Below, piece after piece: positions 45,206-54,603 of a stretch of 64,000 nt of DNA. Position 1 is the first letter of the stretch; each line of letters starts with the position of its first letter. The notes under the pieces are model-generated. The model had not been told where the DNA came from, ran no database searches, and saw nothing but the letters and a program-made list of their open reading frames with translations. Both the position numbers and the translations under genes were made by a program. Origin of the DNA: Kribbella qitaiheensis (lineage in GTDB: Bacteria > Actinomycetota > Actinomycetes > Propionibacteriales > Kribbellaceae); contig NZ_CP043661.1 of assembly GCF_014217565.1 (NCBI RefSeq), positions 3,534,001 to 3,598,000 of the forward strand, given 5' to 3'.

Positions 45206-46043
45206 CACGGGCATGAGTCGTAGGCTCAAAGTCGGCGTGTACGCCGTGCTGCTGGTCTGCTGTGTTCCGTTCGTCTTTCCGACCTGGTGGATGGCGACCG
45301 CTTCACTGAAGCCGGTGAACGAGATCTTCGCGTTCCCACCGTCGCTGCTGCCGCGATCGGTGACCCTGGACGCGTACCGGAAGGTCTTCGAGCTGCAGCC
45401 GTTCGGGCAGCAGTACCTGAACAGCTTCTACATCGCCGTCCTGGTCACCCTCGGGACGCTGGTGATCTCGTCGCTGGCCGGCTACGGGTTCGCCCGGATC
45501 AAGTTCCGCGGCTCCGGGGTGGTCTTCATGATCGTGCTGACCGGACTGCTGGTGCCGAACGAGGTGACGATCATCCCGCTCTACCGGATGTTCGACGGGC
45601 TCGGCCTGGTGAACACGCACTGGCCGCTGATCCTGATCCCGGTCCTCGGCGCGCCGAGCGTGCTGGCCACCTTCATCATGCGGCAGTTCTTCATCACGCT
45701 GCCGCGTGAGCTGGAGGAAGCCGGCCGGATGGACGGGCTCGGGCGGTTCGGGCTGTTCTGGCAGGTTTCACTGCCACTGGCCAAGCCGGCCGTCGGGGCG
45801 GTGTCGATCTTCACCTTCCTGCACAGCTGGAACCTGTACCTCGAACCGATCGTGTTCCTCTCCAGCAAGGACAAGTTCACCATCCCGCAGGCGCTCACGC
45901 AGTACGTCGACGCGTACGGCGGCGCGATGTGGAACGTCCAGCTCGCCGCTGCCACCCTGAGCGCGCTGCCCGTCCTCATCGTCTTCGTCCTCGCCCAGCG
46001 GCACTTCGTCGAAGGCCTCGCCCAGACCGGCCTCAAGGGCTGA
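45195..46043 (+). CDS. Sugar ABC transporter permease, MalG type (operon 2)
   Basis: 282 residues, six transmembrane segments, EAA loop LEEAGRMDGLGRFGLFWQVSLPLA. Last transporter gene of operon 2, again with no ATPase. MsiK-like ATPases are known to serve many such cassettes in actinomycetes. Confidence 0.93.
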   Translation: MRTSTGMSRRLKVGVYAVLLVCCVPFVFPTWWMATASLKPVNEIFAFPPSLLPRSVTLDAYRKVFELQPFGQQYLNSFYIAVLVTLGTLVISSLAGYGFARIKFRGSGVVFMIVLTGLLVPNEVTIIPLYRMFDGLGLVNTHWPLILIPVLGAPSVLATFIMRQFFITLPRELEEAGRMDGLGRFGLFWQVSLPLAKPAVGAVSIFTFLHSWNLYLEPIVFLSSKDKFTIPQALTQYVDAYGGAMWNVQLAAATLSALPVLIVFVLAQRHFVEGLAQTGLKG

Positions 46044-46102
46044 GGCCCCGCGTTTCTCCCGCGGTTTCTGAACTTGTCCTTGGCAGGCTGTACAAAGGGA
46101 GC

Positions 46103-46633
46103 GTGACTTTTCATGCCGCGGTTTTCATTGCGACCAGCCTGGACGGATTCATCGCGCGCCCGGACGGGACGATCGACTGGCTGACCGACCGGGACGAGAA
46201 ACCGGGCGACACCGGGTACCAGGAGTTCATGGCCGTCATCGACACCGTCGTGCTGGGCCGGAAGACCTACGAGACGGTGCTCGGCTTCGACTTCTGGCCG
46301 TACGAGGGCAAGCAGGTCGAAGTCCTCAGCACCTCGCTGCCGGTCGACACCGATGAGCGGATCATCGTGCACCGGACCCTCGACGGACTGGTCCAGACGC
46401 TGAACGACCGCGGCGCCAAGCGGGTGTACGCCGACGGCGGCCGGGTCATCCAGACGTTCCTGCGGGCCGGCCTGCTGAACGAGATCACCATCACCACCGT
46501 CCCGGTCCTGCTCGGCTCCGGTATCCGCCTGTTCGGCGAGCTGGACCACGACATCGACCTCGCCCACAACGCCACCCGCAGCCTGAACGGCGGCTTCACC
46601 CAGTCGGACTACACCGTCCACCGCCACAACTGA
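46103..46633 (+). CDS. Dihydrofolate-reductase-fold (RibD C-domain-like) reductase
   Basis: 176 residues. Begins AAVFIATSLDGFIARPDGTIDWL, the signature of the small DHFR/RibD-like reductases, and contains VVLGRKTYETV and VYADGGRVIQTFLRAGLLNEITITTVPVLLGSG. It binds NADPH; the substrate is unknown. Start GTG 46103 follows AAAGGGA. It is 59 bp after the sugar operon and could be co-transcribed. Confidence 0.88.
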   Translation: MTFHAAVFIATSLDGFIARPDGTIDWLTDRDEKPGDTGYQEFMAVIDTVVLGRKTYETVLGFDFWPYEGKQVEVLSTSLPVDTDERIIVHRTLDGLVQTLNDRGAKRVYADGGRVIQTFLRAGLLNEITITTVPVLLGSGIRLFGELDHDIDLAHNATRSLNGGFTQSDYTVHRHN

Positions 46634-46743
46634 CCCCGGCCGGCGGTCACCGCCGCCGACGAAAGAGTTCGGAGGAGGCGCCGCCGCCTGTCAGGGAATG
46701 CGGGCGGCGGTGCTGGTCAGAGGGTGAAGGCCCGCGGTGGTGG

Positions 46744-47532
46744 TCAGAGGTCTCTGAGGGCGCTTTGGGTTGCTTCGGCGGGGCGGCGGGCTGCGTCCTG
46801 GTCGGCGGCGGAGCCGGGTTTTGCCTGGTCGGCGGCCCGGGTCGGGTTCGCGGCCACCCTGGCGGTGTTGGCAAGGTCGGCGCCTTGCTGTGCGGCCACG
46901 GCAGCCTGCGGCTGGGCATTGTCCAGGTCCTCACTCAGCCCTACCAGCCGGCGCTGCACCGACATCACGTCGTTGTCGGCACCGGTGCCGGTGCCGGCCT
47001 CAGCGATCATGGCGGCGGTCCGGTTTGGATCATCGACATGGCTGGACGCATTGAGCAGCGGTTCGACGTTCTGCCGGGCAGCGCCCAAGCGGGCACCGAC
47101 GGCCTCGACCACGTCACCGGCATCCCGGACCGCGCGACTGAGCACCTCGACCCGCTGCCTCAGCTGCTCGGTCTCGGCCACCTGCCGCTCGGGCAACTGC
47201 TCGAGCTCCGCCACGAACTGCCGACCGGCGTTGAGCGCGCGAGTCGCCTGCGCCAGGTCGTCGCCGACCTCACCCAGTCCGCGCTGCCCGTCGCGCATCC
47301 GGCGGTCGACGCCGTCCGCAAGCTCCTGGGCGTTCCGCAGATGCGGCCGCGGCTCGTCGGCATACCTCACCCGCGACGCCTGACCAGCCAGCTCGGCGAT
47401 ATCAGCCTCGCCGCGTCGCAGTCCCTGCCGGACCTCATCCGTGATCGCCGCCGCCGACCCCAGCGAACTCCGCGCCGCATGCAACGCGGCAGCAGTCTGT
47501 TCAGTCAGCGCCGCCACCCGCTCCTTACTCAT
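46744..47532 (-). CDS. Coiled-coil protein of unknown function
   Basis: 262 residues, Ala-rich, almost wholly helical, with long heptad-like stretches (e.g. QFVAELEQLPERQVAETEQLRQRVEVLSRAVRD in pieces). No signal peptide or membrane segment. It starts inside the end of the small acidic gene upstream (ATGA overlap at 47529-47532), so the two products are made together and probably bind each other. I do not recognise either family. Confidence 0.65.
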   Translation of the reverse strand: MSKERVAALTEQTAAALHAARSSLGSAAAITDEVRQGLRRGEADIAELAGQASRVRYADEPRPHLRNAQELADGVDRRMRDGQRGLGEVGDDLAQATRALNAGRQFVAELEQLPERQVAETEQLRQRVEVLSRAVRDAGDVVEAVGARLGAARQNVEPLLNASSHVDDPNRTAAMIAEAGTGTGADNDVMSVQRRLVGLSEDLDNAQPQAAVAAQQGADLANTARVAANPTRAADQAKPGSAADQDAARRPAEATQSALRDL

Positions 47533-47768
47533 TCCGCCTGCCCACCCTGAGCCAACCCACCGGCGAGCCCGTCGGCCTGCTCAGCAGACCCGACGCCCAG
47601 CTCGCCCGACCCGGGGGCGACCGGCGCGATGGTCCCGTCCGCGGCGAGGGCGTCGTCGTCGGCCAGCGCCTTCCGCAGGACGGCGCTGAGGTCGTCGAGT
47701 CCCTCGATGGCGGCGCGAAGATCCGCGTCCGGCACCTCCGGCTGCTGGTTCTCCGGCTGCTCCACCAC
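47529..47768 (-). CDS. Small acidic protein coupled to the coiled-coil gene
   Basis: 79 residues, strongly acidic in the first half (VVEQPENQQPEVPDADLRAAIEGLDDLSAVLRKALADDDAL) and Gly/Ala-rich at the end. GTG 47768 has AAAGGAG 8 bases upstream; the frame to 47807 lacks a site. Function unknown. The pattern (short acidic partner, then coiled-coil protein) could be a chaperone/effector or antitoxin/toxin-like arrangement, but nothing proves it. Confidence 0.6.
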   Translation of the reverse strand: MVEQPENQQPEVPDADLRAAIEGLDDLSAVLRKALADDDALAADGTIAPVAPGSGELGVGSAEQADGLAGGLAQGGQAE

Positions 47769-47890
47769 GCTCGGCACTCCTTTGCTCAGACAGATACACG
47801 GCCGCATCGACGATAGCGGGGACCAGGCTCACGGCGTACGGGCGGTTAATGGTTGGTGTGGGCAACCGGCACGGGCGAGAATCACTTCTC

Positions 47891-49117
47891 GTGCCCCGAA
47901 GGTTGTTCGCCGATGTGACGCCGCTGCGGGAGTCAGTGGATTTCCGCTGGCTCTGGGCCGGCCAGTCCCTGTCGTCGATCGGCAGCCTGATGACCGGTGT
48001 CGCGGTGGCCATCCAGACCTACGACCTGACCCACTCGTCGGTGGCGGTCGGCGCGGTCAGCCTGGCGAACCTGGTACCGACCCTGCTGCTCGGCCTGTTC
48101 GGCGGCTCGATCGCGGACGCGGTCGATCGCCGCCGACTGGTCCTGTTGACCGGATCCGGGCTGACCGTGGTCGCTCTGTTCTTCGCTCTGCAGGCATTTC
48201 TCGACTGGCGACAGGTCTGGCTGCTTTATTTGCTCACGGCAATCAGTGCGGCACTGGGCGCGATCGACACCCCGGCCCGGCGGACCTTCATCCCCCGCAT
48301 CCTTCCGCTCGAACGGCTTCCGGCCGCGGCCGCGCTGAGCCAGTTGTCCTTCCAGGTCGCGATCATCGCCGCGCCGGTGCTGGCCGGCGTACTGATCGCC
48401 TCGGTCGGCCTCGAGGCGGCGTACGCCGTGGACGCGGCCACCTTCATCGCCGTACTGATCAGCGTCCGCCGCCTCCCCGCGATGCGTCCCGAGGGCGGTG
48501 GCTCGACGATCGGACTGAGCTCGGTGCTGGAAGGCCTCCGGTACGCCGCTTCGCACCCGCTGATCGGGATGATCTTCCTGATCGACCTCAACGCGACCGT
48601 GCTCGCGATGCCGACCGCGCTCTTCCCGGCCTTGGCCGACACCCACTTCGGCGGTGGACCGCGAACGGTCGGCTATCTGTTCGCCGCGATCGGCATCGGC
48701 GGCCTCGTTGCCGCGGTGCTGTCCGGCCCACTCGGCCACATCCGGCACCAGGGCCGCGCGATGCTCATCTCGGTAGCGGTCTGGGGCGCCGGGATCGGCT
48801 CGGTCGGCCTCACCCATCACCTCTGGCTGGCGGTCGCCTTTCTGGCCACAGCAGGCGCGGCCGACATCGTCACCACCGTCTTCCGCGCCACCATCCTCCA
48901 GACCAAGACCCCCGACGAACTCCGCGGCCGCCTCAACTCCCTCGACTTCATCGTCGGCCTGGGCGGCCCCAACCTGGGCAACGTCCGAGCCGGCTCGATC
49001 GCCGGCCTCACCACCCCGGTCACCAGCATCGTCCTGGGCGGCGCCCTCTGCCTCCTCGGCATCACCACCCTCGCCCTGACCTCCAAACCCTTCCGCCAGT
49101 ACGACGCCAAGGCCTGA
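47891..49117 (+). CDS. MFS exporter (EntS/DHA3-like)
   Basis: 408 residues with 12 predicted transmembrane segments. Starts PRRLFADVTPLRESVDFRWLWAGQSLSSIGSLMTGVAVAIQ, the typical N-terminus of DHA3/EntS-type drug or siderophore exporters, with GLFGGSIADAVDRRRLVLL as the loop 2-3 motif and DTPARRTFIPRILP. Substrate unknown. I place the start at GTG 47891; ATG 47849 in the same frame is an alternative adding 14 residues. Confidence 0.87.
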   Translation: MPRRLFADVTPLRESVDFRWLWAGQSLSSIGSLMTGVAVAIQTYDLTHSSVAVGAVSLANLVPTLLLGLFGGSIADAVDRRRLVLLTGSGLTVVALFFALQAFLDWRQVWLLYLLTAISAALGAIDTPARRTFIPRILPLERLPAAAALSQLSFQVAIIAAPVLAGVLIASVGLEAAYAVDAATFIAVLISVRRLPAMRPEGGGSTIGLSSVLEGLRYAASHPLIGMIFLIDLNATVLAMPTALFPALADTHFGGGPRTVGYLFAAIGIGGLVAAVLSGPLGHIRHQGRAMLISVAVWGAGIGSVGLTHHLWLAVAFLATAGAADIVTTVFRATILQTKTPDELRGRLNSLDFIVGLGGPNLGNVRAGSIAGLTTPVTSIVLGGALCLLGITTLALTSKPFRQYDAKA

Positions 49118-49408
49118 GCAGCGCTGGTCGTACAGGCGATGGGCCGGGCCGTGGCCGAACCGTTCCCAGTGCCGGAAGGCTTCCTCGATCTGTCCTGGCC
49201 AGAAACGGGTCACCTCCAACCGCGCGAGCACCTTCCGGCCGTGCGGAGAGAGCCCGGGGAGTCTGGAGAAGCTGACTGGATACCCACCGGAGCGGGGTCT
49301 TCTCAGTCGGCACAGCGCATCGACGCGGAGTTGCGCGGGTCGCCTACGCGGCATTGCCCTTTCGTGGGTTCAGCATGCGATCAGGATGCCATCCCGCTCA
49401 AGGCTTTG
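49118..49408. other. Gene-poor stretch, possible minus-strand gene remnant
   Basis: 291 bp between convergent genes. On the minus strand about 49130-49280 reads VLARLEVTRFWPGQIEEAFRHWERFGHGPAHRLYDQR, which looks like real protein, but there is no good start and the frame then runs antisense into the MFS gene. It may be a truncated gene. No terminator is obvious. Confidence 0.35.
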
Positions 49409-50179
49409 TCAGCGGGATTCGAGGGCGGTGAGGTCGCGGGCGGCGTAGAGGTGGTGTTCCCATTCCTCGTTGAGGATGGTGCGCAGACAGCGGCGTACGG
49501 CGAAGCTCTTCGACTCTGGGTAGCCGGGGGCGGGGACTGGAGTGGTGTCGCCGGCGAGTTGATCGTCGGTGAGGGTGGCGAGGACGTGGCGTACGACGGC
49601 TTGGCGGTCGGCGCGGAGTACGAGGAGCTCTTCGAGGGACGGGCGAGCGTCGAGGTCACGCGGTACGCCGGGGTGGTCGGACATCTCGTCGTGTGGGAGG
49701 TCCAGCGGGTCCCACGGGTTCGGTTCGCCCAGGACGGCCCGGCTCACCCAGGCGTCGGTCGCGAAGGCGAGGTGGCGGAGGGTCTCGATGAACGACCACT
49801 CGCCGTCGACCCGTTCGTGCAGGAGTTTCGGGTCCAGCGCCTGCGCGCGGACGACGAGTTCCTGCCAGCATCGTTCGAGGATTTCCCAGGCCTCCCGGAA
49901 TCCGTCCGCGTCGTCCGGCCGCATCTTGGTGCGCTCCGGATACCGCCGGTTCAGCTCCGCCTCGACCAGCGGTCCGACGTCGACCCCGTTGATCTGGAGA
50001 TTCTCGATCTGGCCGCTGATCTCGGCATTCACCACCAATGCACCACGAATGGTCACCCCGGACAGATCGACCAGACTGAACCGCGCGTTCTTCAGATCCA
50101 CATCGTGAAACCGCGCGTCCGTCAGATAGACGTCGTCGAACCGCGAGCCGCTCAGGTTCTGCTGGGTGAAGTCAGCCAT
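49409..50179 (-). CDS. DinB-family protein with N-terminal pentapeptide-like repeats
   Basis: 256 residues. Residues 8-70 carry pentapeptide-like steps (NLSGSRFDDVYLTDARFHDVDLKNARF), then a DinB four-helix domain with the metal-binding His triad expected from RVDGEWSFIETLRHLAFATDAW and EEWEHHLYAARDL. DinB proteins in actinomycetes are often mycothiol-dependent transferases; here the substrate is unknown. ATG 50179 fits the family; the frame to 50263 adds unconserved residues. Confidence 0.85.
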   Translation of the reverse strand: MADFTQQNLSGSRFDDVYLTDARFHDVDLKNARFSLVDLSGVTIRGALVVNAEISGQIENLQINGVDVGPLVEAELNRRYPERTKMRPDDADGFREAWEILERCWQELVVRAQALDPKLLHERVDGEWSFIETLRHLAFATDAWVSRAVLGEPNPWDPLDLPHDEMSDHPGVPRDLDARPSLEELLVLRADRQAVVRHVLATLTDDQLAGDTTPVPAPGYPESKSFAVRRCLRTILNEEWEHHLYAARDLTALESR

Positions 50180-50259
50180 CCACCCAGCATCGCCCGAGGC
50201 ATCCGGTCGCGTCCAGCGCGGCTCGCCCAACCCCATCCACCACCAGGGCACCGCCAGGC

Positions 50260-51226
50260 TCATCGAGTCAGCCGGTCCCGGAGGAAGCCGGCGATCCGGT
50301 CCCGCGCGAGCTTGGCCTGTGGAACCAGGCCCGGCATGCTGAGGAAGGCGTGGCCCGCCTTCGGGAGTTCGATCAGCTCAGCCTCCGTCCCGGCCTTGCG
50401 GAGCGCCTCGAAGTAGGTGCGGGCCGTGATCGGCCACCGGGTCGAGAACCGGCACCACCACGAGCGCCGGCGGCAGCCCGCTGAGGTCATCGGCGTACAG
50501 AGGCGACACCGCCCGAGCATCAACACCGCGCGGAGCAGCCAGCGAGATGAAGAACTCCATCTGCGGCACGGTGAGAGTCGGAGTATCGGCGTACTCGGCC
50601 ATCGACACATAGTCGTAGGCGGTCTGGGTCACATCGACACAGGGATTGACGAGCACCTGAGCGCGCAGCGGCAAACCCGACTCCCGGGCCCGGAGAGCGG
50701 ACAGCGCCGCGATCATCGAGCCGCAACTCTCCCCGAAGACGGCCACCCGCGCCGGGTCGATCCCCCATCGCGCAGTGTCCTGTACGACGGAACGCAGCAC
50801 GTCCCAACCGTCGTCGACCGCCGCGGACAGCGGAGTCTCCTGGTCGATGAGGCGATGCTCGACCGACACCACCACCGCAGGCAACCGTGCGGCGAGGTGA
50901 CTGTTGATCCAGTCGCATTGCACCGCAGTACCGACAAAGCCACCCCCGTGGATGTGCAGCACGAGCGGCAGAATCGCCGCCGGACCCGTCGGCCGATAGA
51001 CGCGAACCCGAAGCGCCCGATCGGGAAGCGTCACCTGCTCCCAGCCAATCGACACGCCACGATCCGGGAAGCCTGTCGCCACCCGGATCAGCGGCGAGTT
51101 CAGCCGGCGGTTCTGCGTTTCCCTGAAGACGACCAGTTGCTCGCGCGACAGCGTCGACCAATCCGGCTCCCCGCGCAGGGAGTACAGCACCCGGACCCCC
51201 AGCGAAGGCTGCTCAACGGTTGTCAT
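50260..51226 (-). pseudogene. Alpha/beta hydrolase (HSL-type esterase), frameshifted
   Basis: From ATG 51226 the frame gives an HSL/family IV esterase: oxyanion motif LHIHGGGFVGTA, nucleophile VAVFGESCGSMIAAL (G-E-S-C-G), and LPPALVVVPVLDPVADH with the Asp. The remaining RTYFEALRKAGTEAELIELPKAGHAFLS, with the catalytic His, is in another frame. Removing one G at 50421-50423 joins them to about 321 residues. The site is GGGCCG, as in three other broken genes. Divergent from the TetR gene. Confidence 0.87.
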
Positions 51227-51249
51227 CTCTCGCACCCCTTTCACTTTCG

Positions 51250-51277
51250 CTACGACCAGTATCGATACTGAAAGTAG
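51250..51277. promoter_or_regulatory. TetR-type operator between the esterase and TetR genes
   Basis: CAGTATCGATACTG (51257-51270) is a perfect 14-bp palindrome, and CTAC (51250-51253) and GTAG (51274-51277) extend the symmetry to 28 bp. It sits 23 bp before the TetR start and 24 bp before the esterase start, so it can control both. Confidence 0.75.
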
Positions 51278-51299
51278 CATAAGTCGGTAGGGTGAGACC

Positions 51300-51839
51300 A
51301 TGGCTCAAACCGGACGCCCCAGGGCAAGCGTGGATGCGGAGGTCTTCGCGGCGACGCTGAAGACGGTCCACGAAGTCGGCTACACGCACGCGACCGTCGA
51401 CCGGATCGCGGCCGAGGCAGGCGTCGCGAAGACCACGGTCTACCGGCGCTGGCCGACCAAGGGCGCACTGATCACCGCGTGCCTGGTGGACACCTTCGGC
51501 CCACTCCCCCTGACCGGCACCGATCGCGCCGGCCACCTCGCGTCAGCGATCCGGTACGGCGCCGCCAAGATCGGCGAACCGGGCGTCGCCGCGGCCTTCG
51601 CAGGTGTCTTCACCGACGCCATCGGCGATCCCGTACTCCGGGACATCCTGTCCACGCAGCTCCAGGACCCCTACCGGATCGTGCTCCAGGAGGTGCTCGG
51701 CGAATCCGGGCAGCGCGTGCTCTTCTTCATCGACGTCGTGATCGGCACCCTGCTGCACCGGATGGGCATGACCGGCCGCCCGATGGTCGACGCCGACCTC
51801 GACGCGCTGGTCGAGATGATCCAGCGCGACTTCAAGTAA
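51300..51839 (+). CDS. TetR-family transcription regulator
   Basis: 179 residues. N-terminal HTH: TLKTVHEVGYTHATVDRIAAEAGVAKTTVYRRWPTKGALI; the rest is the helical ligand domain (TetR C-terminal, AcrR/RutR-like length). Probably represses itself and the divergent esterase through the palindrome between them. The inducer is unknown, perhaps the esterase substrate or product. Confidence 0.92.
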   Translation: MAQTGRPRASVDAEVFAATLKTVHEVGYTHATVDRIAAEAGVAKTTVYRRWPTKGALITACLVDTFGPLPLTGTDRAGHLASAIRYGAAKIGEPGVAAAFAGVFTDAIGDPVLRDILSTQLQDPYRIVLQEVLGESGQRVLFFIDVVIGTLLHRMGMTGRPMVDADLDALVEMIQRDFK

Positions 51840-51872
51840 TCAGCGCTGGAAGTTGATCAGCGCCGAAAGTCA

Positions 51873-52859
51873 TCAGCGACGGGCGTCGAGCAGAGCCACC
51901 GCTTCGGCAGCCCAGTACGTCAGAATCTGGTCCGCGCCCGCGCGACGGATCGACAGCAAAGTCTCCAGGATCGCTTTCTCACGGTCGATCCAGCCGTTCG
52001 CCGCAGCCGCTTCGACCATCGCGTACTCACCGGAGATGTTGTACGCCGCAACAGGTACGTCGACGTGGTCGCGGACCTGCCGGATGATGTCGAGATACGC
52101 CAGCGCGGGCTTCACCATCACGATGTCGGCCCCTTCGGCGAGGTCGAGATCGACCTCGCGAATCGCCTCGCGCGCGTTCCCCGGATCCTGCTGGTACGTC
52201 TTCCGATCGCCTTGCAGCGAAGAGCCCACGGCCTCGCGGAACGGCCCGAAGAAGGCCGACGCGTACTTCACCGAATAGGCGAGGATCACCGTGTCGAGAT
52301 AGCCGGCCCCGTCGAGCGCAGTACGGACGACTCCGACCTGGCCGTCCATCATCCCGGACGGCCCGACGACATGCGCACCGGCCGAGGCCTGCGCGACGCC
52401 CATCTCCGCGTAGAGCTTCAGCGTCGCGTCGTTGTCGACCCGACCCTCGGAATCCAGCACACCGCAGTGCCCGTGCGAGGTGAACTCGTCCAGGCACAGA
52501 TCGCCCATCACCAGCAGGTCGTCGCCGACCTCGCTGACCGCGTCCCGGATCGCGACGTTGAGGATGCCGTCCGGATCGATACCACCCGACCCGGTCTCGT
52601 CCTTCTCCGCCGGTACGCCGAACAGCATCACGCCGCCCAGCCCGAGTTGCGCGGCCTCGGCCACCGCCTTGCGAGCCGTGTCCCGGGTGTGCTGGCAGAC
52701 GCCCGGCATCGAGCTGATCGGGATCGGCTCGTCGATGCCTTCCCGGACGAACATCGGCAGGATCAGCTGCCTCGGCTCGAGCGTGGTCTCGGAGACCAAC
52801 TTGCGGATCGCCGCCGACGACCGCAGCCGGCGGGGCCTCACACCCGGGAATCCAGTCAT
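51873..52859 (-). CDS. hemB: Delta-aminolevulinic acid dehydratase (porphobilinogen synthase)
   Basis: 328 residues. Joins two 5-aminolevulinate to porphobilinogen. The active-site Lys are in [15 protein letters not shown] and [12 protein letters not shown], and the metal region reads [17 protein letters not shown]. Start ATG 52859 lies just 1 bp after the stop of the cobA/hemD gene; the longer frame reads back through that gene. Last gene of the rex-distal heme block. Confidence 0.96.
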   Translation of the reverse strand: MTGFPGVRPRRLRSSAAIRKLVSETTLEPRQLILPMFVREGIDEPIPISSMPGVCQHTRDTARKAVAEAAQLGLGGVMLFGVPAEKDETGSGGIDPDGILNVAIRDAVSEVGDDLLVMGDLCLDEFTSHGHCGVLDSEGRVDNDATLKLYAEMGVAQASAGAHVVGPSGMMDGQVGVVRTALDGAGYLDTVILAYSVKYASAFFGPFREAVGSSLQGDRKTYQQDPGNAREAIREVDLDLAEGADIVMVKPALAYLDIIRQVRDHVDVPVAAYNISGEYAMVEAAAANGWIDREKAILETLLSIRRAGADQILTYWAAEAVALLDARR

Positions 52860-52860
52860 C

Positions 52861-54603
52861 TCAGCTCTTCCTGCGTGAACCCGAACGACGCTCTGACGGC
52901 CGCGTGACGACTTCACCGGCCTCCACCATGGTGTCACGGCGGTTCGCACCGAACCGGGCGAGCGCCTCTGCCAGCTCTTCGGCGGACGGCGAGTCGGCCA
53001 TCGCGTCGACCCGCAGGCCGTGCTCCTCGGCGGTCTTCAGCGTGGCCGGGCCGATCACCGCGATCACCGTCGACGCGTGCGGCTTGCCGGCGATGCCGAC
53101 CAGGTTGCGCACGGTCGAGGACGAGGTGAAGACGACCGCGTCGAACTTGCCCGACTTGATCGCCTCGCGGGTCGGCGCGGGCGGCGGAGCGGCCCGGACG
53201 GTCCGGTACGCCGTGACGTCGTCGACCTCCCAGCCCAGATCGGTCAGGCCGGCCACCAGCGTCTCGGTGGCGATGTCCGCGCGCGGCAGGAAGACCCGGT
53301 TGATCGGGTCGAGCAGCTCGTCGAACGGCGGCCAGTCCTCGACCAGCCCGGCGGCGGACTGCTCACCGGTCGGGGTCAGGTCGGGCCGGATGCCCCAGGC
53401 CGCGATCGCCTCGGCGGTCTTGTCGCCGACCGCCGCGATCTTCAGGCCGGAGAAGGCGCGGGCGTCCAGGCCGTACTCGTCGAACTTCTCCCGGACCGCC
53501 TTCACCGCGTTCACCGAGGTGAACGCGACCCACTCGTAGCGGCCTTCGACCAGGCCGCGAATGGCCTTGTCCATCTGCTGCGGGTTGCGCGGCGGCTCGA
53601 CGGAGATCGTCGGCACCTCTTCCGGCATCGCGCCGTAGCGACGCAGCCGGTCCATCAGCGGGCCGGCCTGGTCCTTGGTGCGCGGCACCAGGATCCGCCA
53701 GCCGAACAGCGGCTTGGTCTCGAACCAGCTGAGCGCCTCGCGCTGTTCGACCACGGTGCCGACGACGATGACTGCCTCGCCGGTCAGCTTGGCGGCCCGC
53801 AGGTCGGCCACGATCGTGCCGAGCGTTGCGATGACGCTCGCCTGAGCCGTCGTCGTACCGCCGACGGTCGCGGCGACCGGCGTACCGGCGTCGAAGCCGG
53901 CCTCGATCAGCGCGGCGGTCGCGTCCTTGAGCACGTCGGTGGCGTTCAGCAGCACCAGGGTCTGCTTGGGGTGCAACTTGGCGAAGTCGAGCTTGGCCTC
54001 GGCCAGGTCGAGCACGGTCACCTCGCGCTCACCCTTGACGGTCAGCGGGATGCCCGCGTACGTCGGGACGCCGCTGACCTCGCTGACACCGGGCACCACG
54101 TTGAAGCCGATCCCGGCCTTGCGGCAGGCGGCGGCCTCCTCGGCCCCACTGGAGAAGGTGAACGGGTCACCGGTGAGCAGGCGGACCACGTTCGCCGCGG
54201 TCTTGGCGGTCTTCACCACCAGCCGCGCCCGGGCCGCGATCTTCAGCGCCCGGCTGCCCTCGGCACCGGAGCCGTCGACGATCTCGACGCCCGGCTTGCA
54301 GTAGGTCAGGAAGGCGTCGTGCTCAGGACCCTCGACCACGACGGCGTCGGCGTTCGCCAGCACGTCGCGGCCGGCCAGGGTCAGCAGGGAGGGGTCCCCC
54401 GGGCCGACACCGACGAATGTGACGTGGCCGAGCGGTTTGGGTTGCCGCGCCGCGGCCGCACCGGTACTGGCCGCTGCCTTGGCGGGCACGGTCTGGGGCG
54501 CCGTGGTGGCCGCTGCTGTCTTCGCGCTGCTCACGTCTGCTGTCGCCTTTGCCCTTGTCTTGCTGCTCGTCTTCGTACTCGTCGTTCCCCGTGCCGCTGT
54601 CAT
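52861..54603 (-). CDS. hemD: Fused SUMT-like methyltransferase / uroporphyrinogen-III synthase
   Basis: 580 residues. An Ala/Thr-rich leader (1-55), then a tetrapyrrole methylase-like domain (about 58-300) that begins [22 protein letters not shown], then a HemD domain (about 315-560; [47 protein letters not shown]). HemD closes and inverts ring D to make uroporphyrinogen III. The methylase part is degenerate: [17 protein letters not shown] replaces the usual RLKGGDPF-type loop, so SUMT activity is doubtful. This fusion is known in actinomycetes. It overlaps hemC by 4 bp. Confidence 0.92.
   Translation of the reverse strand: MTAARGTTSTKTSSKTRAKATADVSSAKTAAATTAPQTVPAKAAASTGAAAARQPKPLGHVTFVGVGPGDPSLLTLAGRDVLANADAVVVEGPEHDAFLTYCKPGVEIVDGSGAEGSRALKIAARARLVVKTAKTAANVVRLLTGDPFTFSSGAEEAAACRKAGIGFNVVPGVSEVSGVPTYAGIPLTVKGEREVTVLDLAEAKLDFAKLHPKQTLVLLNATDVLKDATAALIEAGFDAGTPVAATVGGTTTAQASVIATLGTIVADLRAAKLTGEAVIVVGTVVEQREALSWFETKPLFGWRILVPRTKDQAGPLMDRLRRYGAMPEEVPTISVEPPRNPQQMDKAIRGLVEGRYEWVAFTSVNAVKAVREKFDEYGLDARAFSGLKIAAVGDKTAEAIAAWGIRPDLTPTGEQSAAGLVEDWPPFDELLDPINRVFLPRADIATETLVAGLTDLGWEVDDVTAYRTVRAAPPPAPTREAIKSGKFDAVVFTSSSTVRNLVGIAGKPHASTVIAVIGPATLKTAEEHGLRVDAMADSPSAEELAEALARFGANRRDTMVEAGEVVTRPSERRSGSRRKS

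Noticed and set aside
49139..50416. Open plus-strand frame of 425 codons across the DinB gene
   Set aside because: Antisense to the DinB/pentapeptide gene, which has clear motifs; the plus-strand translation has no domain signature.
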